Source: Clostridia bacterium (GTDB lineage: Bacteria; Bacillota; Clostridia; Monoglobales; Monoglobaceae). Taken from it: a stretch of 64,000 nucleotides of DNA. The translations under genes were made by a program, and so were the position numbers. Under the pieces are notes generated by a model. It saw only the letters and a program-made list of their open reading frames with translations. It was not told the origin of the DNA and made no database searches. This document shows, piece by piece, positions 42,621 to 52,194 of this stretch; the first letter of the stretch is position 1; every line of letters begins with the position of its first letter. The DNA lies in assembly GCA_017620615.1 (NCBI GenBank), contig JAGAUW010000018.1, positions 1-64,000 of the forward strand. Direction: 5' to 3'.

Positions 42621-43793
42621 ATGGATATTAAAGAACTTGCACTTAAAAAACATTATGAATGGAACGGCAAGATTGAGGTGGTTTCACGTACACCGGTAAA
42701 AAGCAGTGAGGATTTGTCAACAGCATATACACCCGGTGTGGCAGAGCCTTGTCTTGCTATTCGTGATGATATTGATAAATCATATGAGCTCACGCGCCGA
42801 AACAATCTGGTGGCAGTTGTGACGGACGGCTCAGCGGTTCTGGGTCTTGGTGACATAGGTCCTGAGGCGGGAATGCCCGTTATGGAGGGAAAGTGTGTTC
42901 TTTTTAAGGAATTTGCGGATGTTGATGCTTTTCCCCTTTGCATAAAAACTCAGGATATTGATGAAATAGTCAGGACAGTTTACAATATTTCAGGCTCTTT
43001 TGGTGGAATAAACCTTGAAGACATAGCGGCGCCACGATGCTTTGAAATTGAAAGAAGACTCAAAGAGATTTGTGATATTCCGGTTTTTCACGATGATCAG
43101 CACGGAACGGCGATTGTCTTAGCTGCTGCGCTCATCAATGCACTCAAGGTGGTTAAAAAGGACATAAAACGGATAAAAATAGTAATAAACGGTGCAGGCT
43201 CGGCGGGAATTGCTATTGCCAAGCATATTTTGAAGCTTGGAGCAGAAAATATCATTATGTGCGACCGATTTGGAATAATTTGTGAGGGAATGGATGGTCT
43301 CAGTGATGCTCATAAGGAAATGAGTCTTGTTACCAATCGCGAAAAGATTACCGGAACGCTCTCTGATGCTATGCGGGGGGCAGATGTTTTCATCGGTGTT
43401 TCGGCACCGGGTATTGTGTCAGAAGAAATGGTTTCATCAATGGCTGAAAGAGCGATAGTATTTCCTATGGCAAACCCCGTTCCTGAGATTATGCCGGATT
43501 TGGCACTTTCGGCAGGGGCAGAGGTTGTGGGAACAGGTCGCTCGGATTTCCCCAATCAGATCAACAATGTGTTGGCTTTCCCCGGGATTTTCAGGGGTGC
43601 CCTTGATGTCAGGGCATCAGATATAAACGACGAAATGAAAATGGCAGCATCTTATGCCATAGCAAGCCTTGTGTCGGATAGCGAACTGACAAAGGAATAT
43701 ATATTGCCAAAGGCGTTTGATGAAAGAGTAGGAAAGACCGTTGCCAAGGCTGTTGCAAAGGCAGCAAAAGACAGCGGCGTTGCAAGAATTTAA
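42621..43793 (+). CDS. NAD(P)-dependent malic enzyme (oxaloacetate-decarboxylating)
   Basis: A 390-residue short-form malic enzyme that converts malate to pyruvate, CO2 and NAD(P)H. The first domain has the catalytic tyrosine in [12 protein letters not shown] near residue 36 and the lysine in [17 protein letters not shown]; metal ligands follow in [15 protein letters not shown] and [11 protein letters not shown]. The nucleotide fold has [17 protein letters not shown] near 190. NAD versus NADP use is not decided by sequence. AAAGGGAG lies before the ATG; a terminator follows. Confidence 0.94.
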   Translation: MDIKELALKKHYEWNGKIEVVSRTPVKSSEDLSTAYTPGVAEPCLAIRDDIDKSYELTRRNNLVAVVTDGSAVLGLGDIGPEAGMPVMEGKCVLFKEFADVDAFPLCIKTQDIDEIVRTVYNISGSFGGINLEDIAAPRCFEIERRLKEICDIPVFHDDQHGTAIVLAAALINALKVVKKDIKRIKIVINGAGSAGIAIAKHILKLGAENIIMCDRFGIICEGMDGLSDAHKEMSLVTNREKITGTLSDAMRGADVFIGVSAPGIVSEEMVSSMAERAIVFPMANPVPEIMPDLALSAGAEVVGTGRSDFPNQINNVLAFPGIFRGALDVRASDINDEMKMAASYAIASLVSDSELTKEYILPKAFDERVGKTVAKAVAKAAKDSGVARI

Positions 43794-43807
43794 ATTGTAC
43801 TGCATTT

Positions 43808-43837
43808 AGCCTGCCGTGCTTTTTCGGCAGGCTTTTA
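43808..43837 (+). terminator. Terminator after the malic enzyme gene
   Basis: A 9-bp stem AGCCTGCCG/CGGCAGGCT with an 8-base loop followed by TTTT. It ends only 30 bases before the next gene, leaving no room for a consensus promoter between, so the transporter may rely on read-through or an internal promoter. Confidence 0.85.
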
Positions 43838-43867
43838 TGCAAAAAATGTTTGGGGGGTGTTTCGAGG

Positions 43868-44821
43868 ATGGCTAAAAAGATTCTTTCTTTGGTTATGCTG
43901 GCTATACTTGTTGTGAGCGCTCTTTCAGGGTGTGGTGCAGTTGAGGACATAAAGGATAAGACAGGGATAGTCACAACCTCTTTTGCGGCCTATGACTGGG
44001 TATGCGAAATTTTGGGCGAAGAAAATAAAGAGTTTGATGTAGAACTGCTTTCAAATGGTGGAGATATGCACAGTTATCAGCCGTCGGCTGCGGACATTGC
44101 AAAAATTCATAATTGCAGTTTGTTTGTTTATGTGGGAGGAAGCTCGGATGAATGGATAAATAAGCTTCTTGAAAACAGTGAAATAAATGCCGTTTCTTTA
44201 TTCCAGTTAGTTGACGAAGATAACTGGCTTATGGCAGAGACTCACAAACACACTGAAGAACACTATCATAAAAGCCATTCCCACGAGGCGTATGACGAAC
44301 ATTTGTGGCTTTCGCCAAAGCTTGCAAAAAAAATAGTGGCGGGACTTTTGGCAGAAATCGAGATGCTTGATGCAGAAAACAGCGAGCTGTATCAGAAAAA
44401 CGCAGATAGTTATATTCAAAGACTTGATGTGCTTATCGATGAATATCAGAAAGTGGTGGATGAATCAGAGGATAAGACCATTATCTTTGCAGACAGATTT
44501 CCATTTCTTTATCTCGCAAAGGATTATGGGATAAAATATTATGCCGCATTTCCATCTTGCTCATCCGACACGGATGCAAGCTTTGATGTGGTGATAGAGC
44601 TTGCTGAGAAAACAAAGGAGCTCAGGAAAGATACTTTGCTTGTGCTTGAAAACCCTGCTGAGAGCATTGCAGAAGCAGTAATCAAGACATCGGGATGTGA
44701 AAATATAAAAACTGCTGTCCTTGATTCCTGCCAGGAAATAGCAGGAAAGGATGCGGAAAAGAACGATTATATTGAGATAATGACAAAAAACTTAGCTTCA
44801 CTTAAGGAAGCACTCAAATAA
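43868..44821 (+). CDS. Zinc ABC transporter substrate-binding lipoprotein (ZnuA-like)
   Basis: A 317-residue cluster A-I metal-binding protein. The signal peptide ends in the lipobox LSGC with the lipidated cysteine C22. A histidine-rich loop follows near residues 127-145 (HKHTEEHYHKSHSHEAYDEH), typical of zinc rather than manganese binders, and metal ligands lie in SYQPSAADIA and DEHLWLSPK. It captures metal outside the membrane and delivers it to the permease. ATG 43868 is preferred to the TTG at 43850, since the signal peptide begins there. Confidence 0.9.
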   Translation: MAKKILSLVMLAILVVSALSGCGAVEDIKDKTGIVTTSFAAYDWVCEILGEENKEFDVELLSNGGDMHSYQPSAADIAKIHNCSLFVYVGGSSDEWINKLLENSEINAVSLFQLVDEDNWLMAETHKHTEEHYHKSHSHEAYDEHLWLSPKLAKKIVAGLLAEIEMLDAENSELYQKNADSYIQRLDVLIDEYQKVVDESEDKTIIFADRFPFLYLAKDYGIKYYAAFPSCSSDTDASFDVVIELAEKTKELRKDTLLVLENPAESIAEAVIKTSGCENIKTAVLDSCQEIAGKDAEKNDYIEIMTKNLASLKEALK

Positions 44822-44837
44822 AACGGAGGTAGGAAAA

Positions 44838-45548
44838 ATGCCTGATATTGTGTGCAAGGGAATATCCCTTGGTTATGGCGGAAAGGTAATTGCAGAAGAT
44901 ATATCATTCACCGTAGAGGAGGGTGACTATCTTTGCATCGTGGGTGAAAACGGTGCAGGAAAAAGCACTTTGGTTAAAACTCTTCTGGGTCTTGAATCCC
45001 CCATAAAGGGTGAGGTCTTGGTGGACAGCAAGATTTCAAAAAACAGCATAGGATATCTTCCGCAACAAACAGAGCTTCAGCGTGATTTTCCTGCGACTGT
45101 TTGGGAAATAGTTCTTTCAGGATGCGGGAAATCTCTGTTTTTTGGAAAGAAACAAAAGGCTATTGCCACAGAGAATATGAAAAAGCTTGGCGTTGATAAT
45201 TTGAAAGACAAGTGCTATCGCGAACTTTCAGGCGGACAGCAGCAAAGGGTTCTTCTTGCAAGGGCACTTTGTGCCGCAAAAAGGCTGTTGCTTCTTGATG
45301 AGCCGGCGGCAGGGCTTGACCCGGTGGCTACAAATGAGATGTATCATCTTGTTATGGATTTAAACAAGCAGGAGGACATAACGGTTGTTATGGTTTCTCA
45401 CGATATAAAGGCGGCTGTAAGGCACGCAAAACACATATTGCACTTGGGTGACGGAGAAATGTTTTTCGGCACCGCACATGAATATTCACACAGCAAGGTA
45501 GGCATCAGATTTTTGAATTCTGACAAGTGTGGGAGGTGCGGAGAATGA
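44838..45548 (+). CDS. Zinc ABC transporter ATP-binding protein (ZnuC-like)
   Basis: A 236-residue ABC ATPase: Walker A GENGAGKSTLVKTL near residue 35, Q-loop GYLPQQTE, signature LSGGQQQRVLLARAL near 135, Walker B LLLLDEPAAGLDP and the H-loop VSHD. It powers the metal transporter. The C-terminus (RFLNSDKCGRCGE) has a CXXC pair seen in several family members. It overlaps the permease gene by four bases. Confidence 0.93.
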   Translation: MPDIVCKGISLGYGGKVIAEDISFTVEEGDYLCIVGENGAGKSTLVKTLLGLESPIKGEVLVDSKISKNSIGYLPQQTELQRDFPATVWEIVLSGCGKSLFFGKKQKAIATENMKKLGVDNLKDKCYRELSGGQQQRVLLARALCAAKRLLLLDEPAAGLDPVATNEMYHLVMDLNKQEDITVVMVSHDIKAAVRHAKHILHLGDGEMFFGTAHEYSHSKVGIRFLNSDKCGRCGE

Positions 45549-46375
45549 TTTCTTATTATTTCCAGTTCGATTTTGTACGTTATGCATTTCTTGTGGGAAT
45601 TCTTATAGCGCTCTGTTCGGCACTTTTCGGCGTTATACTGGTGCTGAAACGGTTTTCGTTTATTGGTGACGGACTTTCGCACACTGCATTTGGTGCCTTG
45701 GCTGTAGCAACAGTCTTGGGGGTATCAAATCCGCTTTATGTGGTTCTTCCCGTGACGGCTGTTCTTGCGGTTTTGCTTCTTAAAGCAGGTCAAAAACGAA
45801 AGATAAAGGGAGATGCTTCCCTTGCCATGGTTTCGGTAGGGGCACTTGCCTTTGGTTATCTTTTACTAAATATATTCCCAGCTTCCCAAAATGTGGCAGG
45901 GGATGTATGCGGAACACTTTTTGGCGCAACATCAATACTTACGCTTTCAACCTTTGATGTTTATCTTTGTGTGGCTCTGGCTCTTGTAGTGACGGCACTT
46001 TTTATCATTTTGTATGGTAAAATTTTTCTCATTACCTTTGATGAAAACTTTGCTCGCAGTATGGGAATACATACTGGTGCATACAATACGGTTGTAGCCA
46101 TAGTCACTGCTGTGATTATTGTTCTGGCAATGAATCTGGTGGGTTCACTGCTTATTTCGGCTTTGGTGGTATTTCCTGCACTTTCAGCTATGCGGGTTTT
46201 CAGAAGCTTCAAGGGCGTAGTCATAAGTTCTGCGGCTTTGGGAGTTTCCTGTGCCGCAATCGGGATTCTGGGGGCAGTAGTTTCGTCCGTACCCGTTGGA
46301 CCCTCAGTTGTAGCGGTTAATATAATTGCCTTTTTGTTGCTTTTTGCAGTTGGAAAGGCTTTGAAACGAGAATAG
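45545..46375 (+). CDS. Zinc ABC transporter permease (ZnuB-like)
   Basis: A 276-residue ABC-3 family permease with eight or nine membrane helices (AFLVGILIALCSALFGVILVL at the N-terminus; FIGDGLSHTAFGALAVA is the conserved family loop; SMGIHTGAYNTV near 175). ATG 45545 overlaps the ATPase stop (ATGA), and GGAGG lies 8 bases upstream. The three genes form a complete metal importer. Confidence 0.92.
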   Translation: MISYYFQFDFVRYAFLVGILIALCSALFGVILVLKRFSFIGDGLSHTAFGALAVATVLGVSNPLYVVLPVTAVLAVLLLKAGQKRKIKGDASLAMVSVGALAFGYLLLNIFPASQNVAGDVCGTLFGATSILTLSTFDVYLCVALALVVTALFIILYGKIFLITFDENFARSMGIHTGAYNTVVAIVTAVIIVLAMNLVGSLLISALVVFPALSAMRVFRSFKGVVISSAALGVSCAAIGILGAVVSSVPVGPSVVAVNIIAFLLLFAVGKALKRE

Positions 46376-46393
46376 TATAAAGGAGTGACACAG

Positions 46394-47677
46394 TTGAAAA
46401 CAGATATATATGAAATTTCAAAGGGCGTAAGCTTGCGGTTTGTTGAAACCGACAAATTCAAAACAAATGTTTTGAGTGTGTATTTTTGCATTCCACTCTC
46501 AAGAGATAATGTAACACGTGCGACACTTATCCCCCGTGTTTTAAAACGTGGCAGCAGAAAATATCCCACAATGGCAAAGCTTTCAAAACGTGCTGAAGAG
46601 CTTTATGGTGCTTCAATCGGTGCGGATATTTTGAAAGAAGGCGACGAATTGCTTATCCGTGCATCAGCCCAGTTTGTAAGCGACAAATTTATCACGGAAA
46701 GCATAATAAAGGATATTATAGAGCTTCTTCACGAGTTTGTTCTTTGTCCCATCACCAAGAATGATGCCTTTGATAAGACCTATGTTGAGCAGGAAAAGGA
46801 AAATGCGAGAAACTTCATAAAAGGTCTCATCAATGACAAAAAGGAATATGCTCAGGTAAGATGCAACGAAATAATGTTTGAGGGAGACCCTTATGGAAAC
46901 TTTTCGTATGGGTATATTGAAGACCTCGATTTGATTGAGGAAAAAAATCTTTATGATTTTTATAAGGAAATTGTTGAAACTGCTGATGTGAACATTTTTG
47001 CCAGCGGCTCTTTTGACAAAACGGCTGTGAAAACAGAAATTGAAAACACCTTTGGAAAATCACTTTCACCAAGAAACCCCAAACGCACAGCCACAAAGCT
47101 TGCGGAATTTGAAGAGGATATAAAGGTGAAAGAGGTTACCGAAGAAATAACAGCCTCACAAAGCAAACTTTGTATGGGATTTAACTGTGGGATTGAGCCT
47201 GTATCTCCCGAATGCTATGCAGTGGCAGTATTTTCTTGCATATATGGCGGGAGTCCGTTTTCAAAGCTTTTTAACAATGTCCGTGAAAAGTTGAGCCTTG
47301 CTTATTACGTTTTTTCGGCATTTAACAGACAGAAAAGCTTTATGAAAATCAGTGCGGGGATAGAAGCGGATAAATTCCGCGATGCATATGATGAGATTTT
47401 TGTTCAGCTTGACGGAATGAAAAATGGTGACTTTTCGGATGATGAAATAGCTTCTGCAAAGAAATATCTCAAAACCCAAATCGGCAGCATAAAAGACAGC
47501 CTTGTTGCAACAGAGGATTTTTATATGACACGGGCTATGATGTCGGTGGAGGAGTCACCTGATGAATTCTTGGAAAAAATCAACAAGGTAAGCCGTGAGG
47601 AGATAATTGCCGTAGCAAACAAAATGCAGCTTGATACGGTTTATTTTCTGAAAGGAGTGAGCGGCGATGAGATTTGA
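46394..47677 (+). CDS. M16 family peptidase-like protein, inactive partner (YmfF-like)
   Basis: A protein of about 427 residues with the two-half M16 fold (the C-terminal half includes KLCMGFNCGIEP and REKLSLAYYVFSAFNR). The HXXEH zinc motif is missing: the corresponding N-terminal stretch reads TLIPRVLKRGSRKYP. It is therefore the non-catalytic half of a heterodimer with the next gene product, as in the Bacillus YmfF/YmfH pair. The start is TTG 46394, with AGGAG 8 bases upstream; GTG 46385 lies inside that site. Confidence 0.88.
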   Translation: MKTDIYEISKGVSLRFVETDKFKTNVLSVYFCIPLSRDNVTRATLIPRVLKRGSRKYPTMAKLSKRAEELYGASIGADILKEGDELLIRASAQFVSDKFITESIIKDIIELLHEFVLCPITKNDAFDKTYVEQEKENARNFIKGLINDKKEYAQVRCNEIMFEGDPYGNFSYGYIEDLDLIEEKNLYDFYKEIVETADVNIFASGSFDKTAVKTEIENTFGKSLSPRNPKRTATKLAEFEEDIKVKEVTEEITASQSKLCMGFNCGIEPVSPECYAVAVFSCIYGGSPFSKLFNNVREKLSLAYYVFSAFNRQKSFMKISAGIEADKFRDAYDEIFVQLDGMKNGDFSDDEIASAKKYLKTQIGSIKDSLVATEDFYMTRAMMSVEESPDEFLEKINKVSREEIIAVANKMQLDTVYFLKGVSGDEI

Positions 47678-48956
47678 AAAAACTGAAAACAAATTTTTGA
47701 ACGAAAGCGTACTTTTCGGCGTTCACGAAAGCGGACTTCGGGTGTATATTGTGCCGAAAAAAGGCTTTTCAAAGTATTATGCGATTTATGGAACAGAATA
47801 TGGCTCAATAGACCGTGTGCTTAAATTTGACGGTCAGGAGATTTTGCTGCCTGACGGTATTGCGCATTTCCTTGAGCACAAGTTATTCGAAGAGGAAGAC
47901 GGAAGGAATGCTTTCGACAAATTTGCACTCACAGGGGCAAGCAGCAACGCGTTCACAAGCTTTGATATGACGGCATACCTTTTCTCTTGTACCGATAGTT
48001 TCTATGAAAATCTTGATATACTTCTTGAGTTTGTAAACAATCCTTATTTCACCGATGAAAATGTGGCAAAAGAGCAGGGGATAATTGGTCAGGAAATCAA
48101 GATGTATGATGATGACCCTGACTGGAGACTATTTTTCAATATGCTTCAGGGAATGTATCACGCAAACCCAGCAAAGACGGATATTGCAGGGACTGTGGAA
48201 AGCATAAGTCATATAACGCCAGAGCTTCTTTATAAGTGCTGTGAGGCGTATTATAACCCGTCAAATATGATGCTTGTTATGGTGGGTGATATTGATGAGA
48301 AAAAGGCGGTCAGCTATATTGACAAGCACGTGAAAAAAGATAAAGACCGTGGCAGGATTGAAAAAAGCATTTGTGATGAGCCATCTGGTGTGGCTCAAAA
48401 AATTGTCAGACAAAAGCTCAGTGTCTCAAAGCCCTTGTTTCTGATGGGATTTAAGGAAAAAGAAGAGGGGATTGACGGCGAAAAGCTTCTTATGAAACAA
48501 ATAAAGACAGATATTCTTATGGAAGTTCTTTTTGGAAAAAGCAGTTCATTTTTCACTGAGCTTTATGGCGAGGGCTTGATTGACGGAAGCTTTGGAAAAG
48601 ACAGCGAGCTTGAACGAAGCTATGGTTTTTCAAGTATAAGCGGTGAAAGCTCTGAGCCTGAAAAAGTATATAAGCGAGCGCTTGAATATTTGAAAGAAAT
48701 AAAGAAAAAAGACCTGGATAAAGGAGCTGTTGATGTAGCAAAAAGAGTGCTGATAGGCAGAGATTTAAGACGTTTCAACAGTGTGGAAAGAATGGGTAAT
48801 GATTTCATACGTTCCTTTATGAATGATATCAATCCTCTTGTTTACAGTGAACTTGTTGAAAACGTGAGTCTTGATGAACTCAAGGAAAGACTCTGTGAAC
48901 ATTTTGATGAAGACTCTTGTACGCTTTCAATTATAGAGCCTCTGGAGGAAATTTAA
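47667..48956 (+). CDS. M16 family zinc metallopeptidase, active partner (YmfH-like)
   Basis: A 429-residue M16 peptidase. The inverted zinc motif HXXEH is present as HFLEH near residue 67 with the downstream glutamate about 76 residues later, in the usual place for the third ligand. The ATG overlaps the preceding gene by 11 bases, so the two are translated together. The natural substrate is unknown. Confidence 0.9.
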   Translation: MRFEKTENKFLNESVLFGVHESGLRVYIVPKKGFSKYYAIYGTEYGSIDRVLKFDGQEILLPDGIAHFLEHKLFEEEDGRNAFDKFALTGASSNAFTSFDMTAYLFSCTDSFYENLDILLEFVNNPYFTDENVAKEQGIIGQEIKMYDDDPDWRLFFNMLQGMYHANPAKTDIAGTVESISHITPELLYKCCEAYYNPSNMMLVMVGDIDEKKAVSYIDKHVKKDKDRGRIEKSICDEPSGVAQKIVRQKLSVSKPLFLMGFKEKEEGIDGEKLLMKQIKTDILMEVLFGKSSSFFTELYGEGLIDGSFGKDSELERSYGFSSISGESSEPEKVYKRALEYLKEIKKKDLDKGAVDVAKRVLIGRDLRRFNSVERMGNDFIRSFMNDINPLVYSELVENVSLDELKERLCEHFDEDSCTLSIIEPLEEI

Positions 48957-48957
48957 A

Positions 48958-49764
48958 ATGATAAATAACATTTCTTTCCCAAAGCTTGGGCTTGAATTTA
49001 ATGTGAACAGAGTTGCCTTTGCTGTTTTTGGAATTCCAGTCTATGCTTATGGACTGATTATTGCTTTTGGACTTGTGCTTGCATTTGTGTATGCGTCAAG
49101 AGAAGCAAAGAAGACGGGGATTTCGGACAATGATTTTTTCAATATGTTCATAATAGGTCTGCCGGTGGCGGTTGTGTGTGCAAGGATTTATTACGTGGTT
49201 TTCAGCTGGGATTACTACAAAAACAATCTTTTGGAAATATTCAATATCCGTGGCGGCGGAATAGCGATTTACGGTGCTGTGATTGGTGCAGCACTGGTTG
49301 TACTTATTTATTGTAAAGTGAAAAAAATCAACATATGCAAAGTTCTTGATATTCTCTCAGTATCACTGCTTATCGGGCAGGCCGTGGGACGCTGGGGGAA
49401 CTTTGTAAACGGCGAAGCCTTTGGCGAAAAATGCTCACTTCCCTGGGCAATGACTATTGTGAGAGACACACGTATCATAGCGGAGTCTGTTCATCCCACT
49501 TTTTTATATGAGTCGCTCTGGAATGTGGCAGGAGTGGGAGCTTTGTTGCTGTTTAAGAGGAGAAAGATATTTGATGGGGAACTTGCCTGCTGTTATATGG
49601 TATGGTATGGCATAGGTCGAATGTTCATTGAGGGCTTGCGTACAGATTCACTTTACTTAGGACCTTTCAGGGTGTCTCAAATTTTGTCAGCGGTGCTTGC
49701 TTTGGCAGGTTTAATTTTGATAATAAAAAATTATAAAAAACACTTGACAACTGGCAGAAAATAA
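48958..49764 (+). CDS. lgt: Prolipoprotein diacylglyceryl transferase Lgt
   Basis: A 268-residue membrane enzyme with seven helices that adds diacylglycerol to the lipobox cysteine of prolipoproteins, the first step of lipoprotein maturation. Family segments: RGGGIAIYGAVIGAAL near residue 97, the signature GRWGNFVNGEAFG near 141 and HPTFLYESLWN near 180. The 3' end of the gene carries the promoter for the next operon. Confidence 0.95.
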   Translation: MINNISFPKLGLEFNVNRVAFAVFGIPVYAYGLIIAFGLVLAFVYASREAKKTGISDNDFFNMFIIGLPVAVVCARIYYVVFSWDYYKNNLLEIFNIRGGGIAIYGAVIGAALVVLIYCKVKKINICKVLDILSVSLLIGQAVGRWGNFVNGEAFGEKCSLPWAMTIVRDTRIIAESVHPTFLYESLWNVAGVGALLLFKRRKIFDGELACCYMVWYGIGRMFIEGLRTDSLYLGPFRVSQILSAVLALAGLILIIKNYKKHLTTGRK

Positions 49765-49772
49765 TGTACAAT
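49744..49772 (+). promoter_or_regulatory. Promoter of the ylxM-ffh operon
   Basis: TTGACA at 49744-49749, 17-base spacer, TACAAT at 49767-49772. It overlaps the last codons of lgt, giving the SRP and ribosome maturation genes their own start. Confidence 0.85.
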
Positions 49773-49828
49773 GATTGAGTTGTAAAGCAAAAACACTTTA
49801 CACTGCGGAAAGGAGAGAACCCATAAGA

Positions 49829-50200
49829 ATGGAAAAAAACGTTGAAATTTCTCTTCTTCTCAGTTTTTACAAAAATATGCTTACCGAACGTCAGGCGGAC
49901 ACAGCAGAACTTTATTACAATGAAGACCTGTCGCTGTCGGAAATCGGTACTGAGCTTGGTATAAGCCGTCAGGGCGTCAGGGATAACTTAAAGCGTGCAG
50001 AAAGCACACTTTATGATGTGGAAGAAAAGCTTGGTCTTGCAAAACGGTTCCTTGGAATCAAGTCAAGCCTTAGTGAGATTGACAGCATTATTTCACAAAT
50101 TGAAAAATCTCCTGATTCAAGGCTTTTGCCAGACAGTATAAAGCATCAGATAAACGATATTCTCACCATTGTGGCGGGGATAACTGAAATAGAAATTTGA
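49829..50200 (+). CDS. ylxM: YlxM/p13-like sigma-70 region 4-type HTH protein
   Basis: A 123-residue protein of the UPF0122 (YlxM) family: SLLLSFYKNMLTERQADTAEL, then the sigma-region-4-like helix-turn-helix SLSEIGTELGISRQGVRDNL. It regularly precedes ffh in Firmicutes and is thought to modulate SRP. The start at 49829 begins at the family N-terminus; AAAGGAG is 13 bases upstream, somewhat far, so a different start in the preceding codons is possible. Confidence 0.88.
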   Translation: MEKNVEISLLLSFYKNMLTERQADTAELYYNEDLSLSEIGTELGISRQGVRDNLKRAESTLYDVEEKLGLAKRFLGIKSSLSEIDSIISQIEKSPDSRLLPDSIKHQINDILTIVAGITEIEI

Positions 50201-50230
50201 TTTTGAAAAATTCCTGAAAGGGGTGTGCAT

Positions 50231-51580
50231 ATGGCATTTGAAAGCTTGTCAGACAAACTGCAGAGCACCTTCAAAAAGCTTCGGGGCAAAGGCAAGGTTT
50301 CGCCAGCTGACCTGAAAGAAGCAATGCGTGAAGTTAAGCTTGCACTCCTTGAGGCAGACGTCAACTTCAAGGTTGTAAAAAACTTTATTTCAAGCGTTTC
50401 AGAACGTGCTTCGGGCGCTGAGGTGATGGAATCACTTACTCCCGCACAGCAGGTTATTAAAATAGTAAACGAAGAGCTTGTTGCTCTTATGGGCACTGAG
50501 GAAAAAATCAAAATTTCTTCAAAGCCGCCAACCGTCATTATGATGGCGGGACTTCAGGGTGCCGGAAAAACCACCACTGCGGCAAAGCTTGGGGGACTCC
50601 TCAAAAAACAGGGAAAAAGACCACTTCTTTGTGCCTGCGATGTTTACAGACCTGCGGCTATAAAACAGCTTCAGGTGGTGGGCGGACAGCTTGAGCTTCC
50701 GGTTTTTACCATTGAGGGAAACCAGAACCCTGTTGAAATTGCAGAAAAAGCATTGGCACACGCAAGACTTCATTCAAATGACGTTTTGATTGTGGATACA
50801 GCCGGAAGACTTCACGTTGATGAAGAACTGATGGATGAACTCAAAAACATCAAGGAAAAGATTGACCCCACAGAAATTCTTCTTGTGGTGGATGCAATGA
50901 CAGGTCAGGATGCTGTCAATGTGGCTGAGGCTTTCAACAGCCAGCTTGAGATTGATGGTGTTGTTCTTACCAAGCTTGACGGTGATACCCGTGGCGGCGC
51001 GGCGATTTCAGTTCGTGCTGTTACACAAAAACCTATTAAGTTCTGTGGTATGGGTGAAAAACTTACCGACCTTGAGGTGTTCCACCCGGAACGTATGGCT
51101 TCAAGAATTTTGGGTATGGGCGATGTGCTCAGCCTGATTGAAAAGGCCGAGCAGGTGCTTGATGAAAAGAAAGCTATGGAGCAGATGCAGAAAATGCGGA
51201 ACTCCACATTCACATACAGTGACTTTCTTGAACAGATGGACCAGATGAAAAAGATGGGTCCCCTTGAACAGCTTGTTGGTATGATACCGGGAGTTGATAC
51301 CCGTGCACTGAAAGATGCAAATATTGATGAGAAAAAGATGCTTCACACAGAGGCAATTATCAAATCGATGACTAAGGGCGAACGTGAAAACCGTGACAAG
51401 CTCACACCAAAGCGTCGTGAGAGGATTGCCAAGGGCAGCGGAACAACTGTTGCCGAAGTAAATGCTCTTGTCAAGCAGTTTGAACAGATGCAAAAGATGA
51501 TGAAAATGATGACCGGCGGCAAATTTGCAAAGCAGATGGGGCGTATGGGCAAGATGGGGAAGATGAAATTTCCTTTCTGA
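50231..51580 (+). CDS. ffh: Signal recognition particle protein Ffh
   Basis: A 449-residue SRP GTPase: N domain, then the G domain with GLQGAGKTTTAAKL near residue 105, DTAGRLHVDEELM, and TKLDGDTRGGAA near 247, then the methionine-rich M domain (ending in MGRMGKMGKMKF) that binds signal sequences and SRP RNA. It delivers ribosomes with nascent membrane proteins to FtsY. AAGGGGTG lies 5 bases before ATG 50231. Confidence 0.97.
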   Translation: MAFESLSDKLQSTFKKLRGKGKVSPADLKEAMREVKLALLEADVNFKVVKNFISSVSERASGAEVMESLTPAQQVIKIVNEELVALMGTEEKIKISSKPPTVIMMAGLQGAGKTTTAAKLGGLLKKQGKRPLLCACDVYRPAAIKQLQVVGGQLELPVFTIEGNQNPVEIAEKALAHARLHSNDVLIVDTAGRLHVDEELMDELKNIKEKIDPTEILLVVDAMTGQDAVNVAEAFNSQLEIDGVVLTKLDGDTRGGAAISVRAVTQKPIKFCGMGEKLTDLEVFHPERMASRILGMGDVLSLIEKAEQVLDEKKAMEQMQKMRNSTFTYSDFLEQMDQMKKMGPLEQLVGMIPGVDTRALKDANIDEKKMLHTEAIIKSMTKGERENRDKLTPKRRERIAKGSGTTVAEVNALVKQFEQMQKMMKMMTGGKFAKQMGRMGKMGKMKFPF

Positions 51581-51642
51581 GCCCAAGGGTTTTAAATTTT
51601 AAAAATTATTAAATTTATATATTTTTTTGGAGGTAATTTGTT

Positions 51643-51885
51643 ATGGCAGTAAAAATTCGTTTGAGAAGAATGGGAGCAAAGAAGGCACCTTTTTATCGTG
51701 TAGTTGTGGCTGATTCAAGATATCCCAGAGATGGCAGATTCATTGAACAGGTTGGAACATACAACCCTATGACAGAACCCGCTGCAGTTGAATTTGATGC
51801 AGAAAAGGTTGCAAAATGGATTTCAAACGGTGCACAGCCCACAGACACAGTAAAGCGTCTTTTGAAAGAAAAGGGCATTATCTAA
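51643..51885 (+). CDS. rpsP: 30S ribosomal protein S16
   Basis: An 80-residue S16: [20 protein letters not shown] is the conserved N-terminus, followed by [18 protein letters not shown] precedes the ATG after an AT-only stretch of about 40 bases. It follows ffh as in most Firmicutes. Confidence 0.97.
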   Translation: MAVKIRLRRMGAKKAPFYRVVVADSRYPRDGRFIEQVGTYNPMTEPAAVEFDAEKVAKWISNGAQPTDTVKRLLKEKGII

Positions 51886-51904
51886 TCTGAAAAGGACTTC
51901 GGCG

Positions 51905-51925
51905 GCTTGTTCTTTTTGGACAAGC
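51905..51925 (+). other. Hairpin between rpsP and khpA
   Basis: GCTTGTTC (51905-51912) pairs with GGACAAGC (51918-51925) across a TTTTT loop, two G-U pairs. No T run follows. It may stabilise the rpsP 3' end. Confidence 0.45.
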
Positions 51926-51956
51926 TGTCCGTTACCTTTGGGTTTTGGAGGAAAAA

Positions 51957-52184
51957 ATGAAAGAACTTTTGGAATTTATTGCAAAATCAATGGTTTCAGA
52001 GCCTGATGCAGTTGAAGTAAAAGAAACCGAGTCAGGTGATTCGGTTGTGCTTTCCTTGCACGTTGCCGATGGTGATATGGGCAAGGTAATCGGCAAACAG
52101 GGCAGAATAGCAAAGGCTATACGCACTGTTGTCAAAGCTGCAGCAAGCCACGAAAACAAAAAAGTGACGGTTGATATTGTATAA
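51957..52184 (+). CDS. khpA: RNA-binding KH-domain protein KhpA
   Basis: A 75-residue single KH domain (UPF0109): MKELLEFIAKSMVSEPDAV at the N-terminus and the RNA-binding GXXG loop GKQG in GKVIGKQGRIAKAIRTV. KhpA pairs with KhpB and affects small RNA stability and cell elongation in Firmicutes. GGAGG stands 5 bases before ATG 51957. Confidence 0.94.
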   Translation: MKELLEFIAKSMVSEPDAVEVKETESGDSVVLSLHVADGDMGKVIGKQGRIAKAIRTVVKAAASHENKKVTVDIV

Positions 52185-52194
52185 CTTATGCGAG

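Noticed and set aside
45961..46569. Minus-strand frame of 202 codons across the znuB/ymfF-like junction
   Set aside because: It spans the junction of two well supported plus-strand genes and has no family features.
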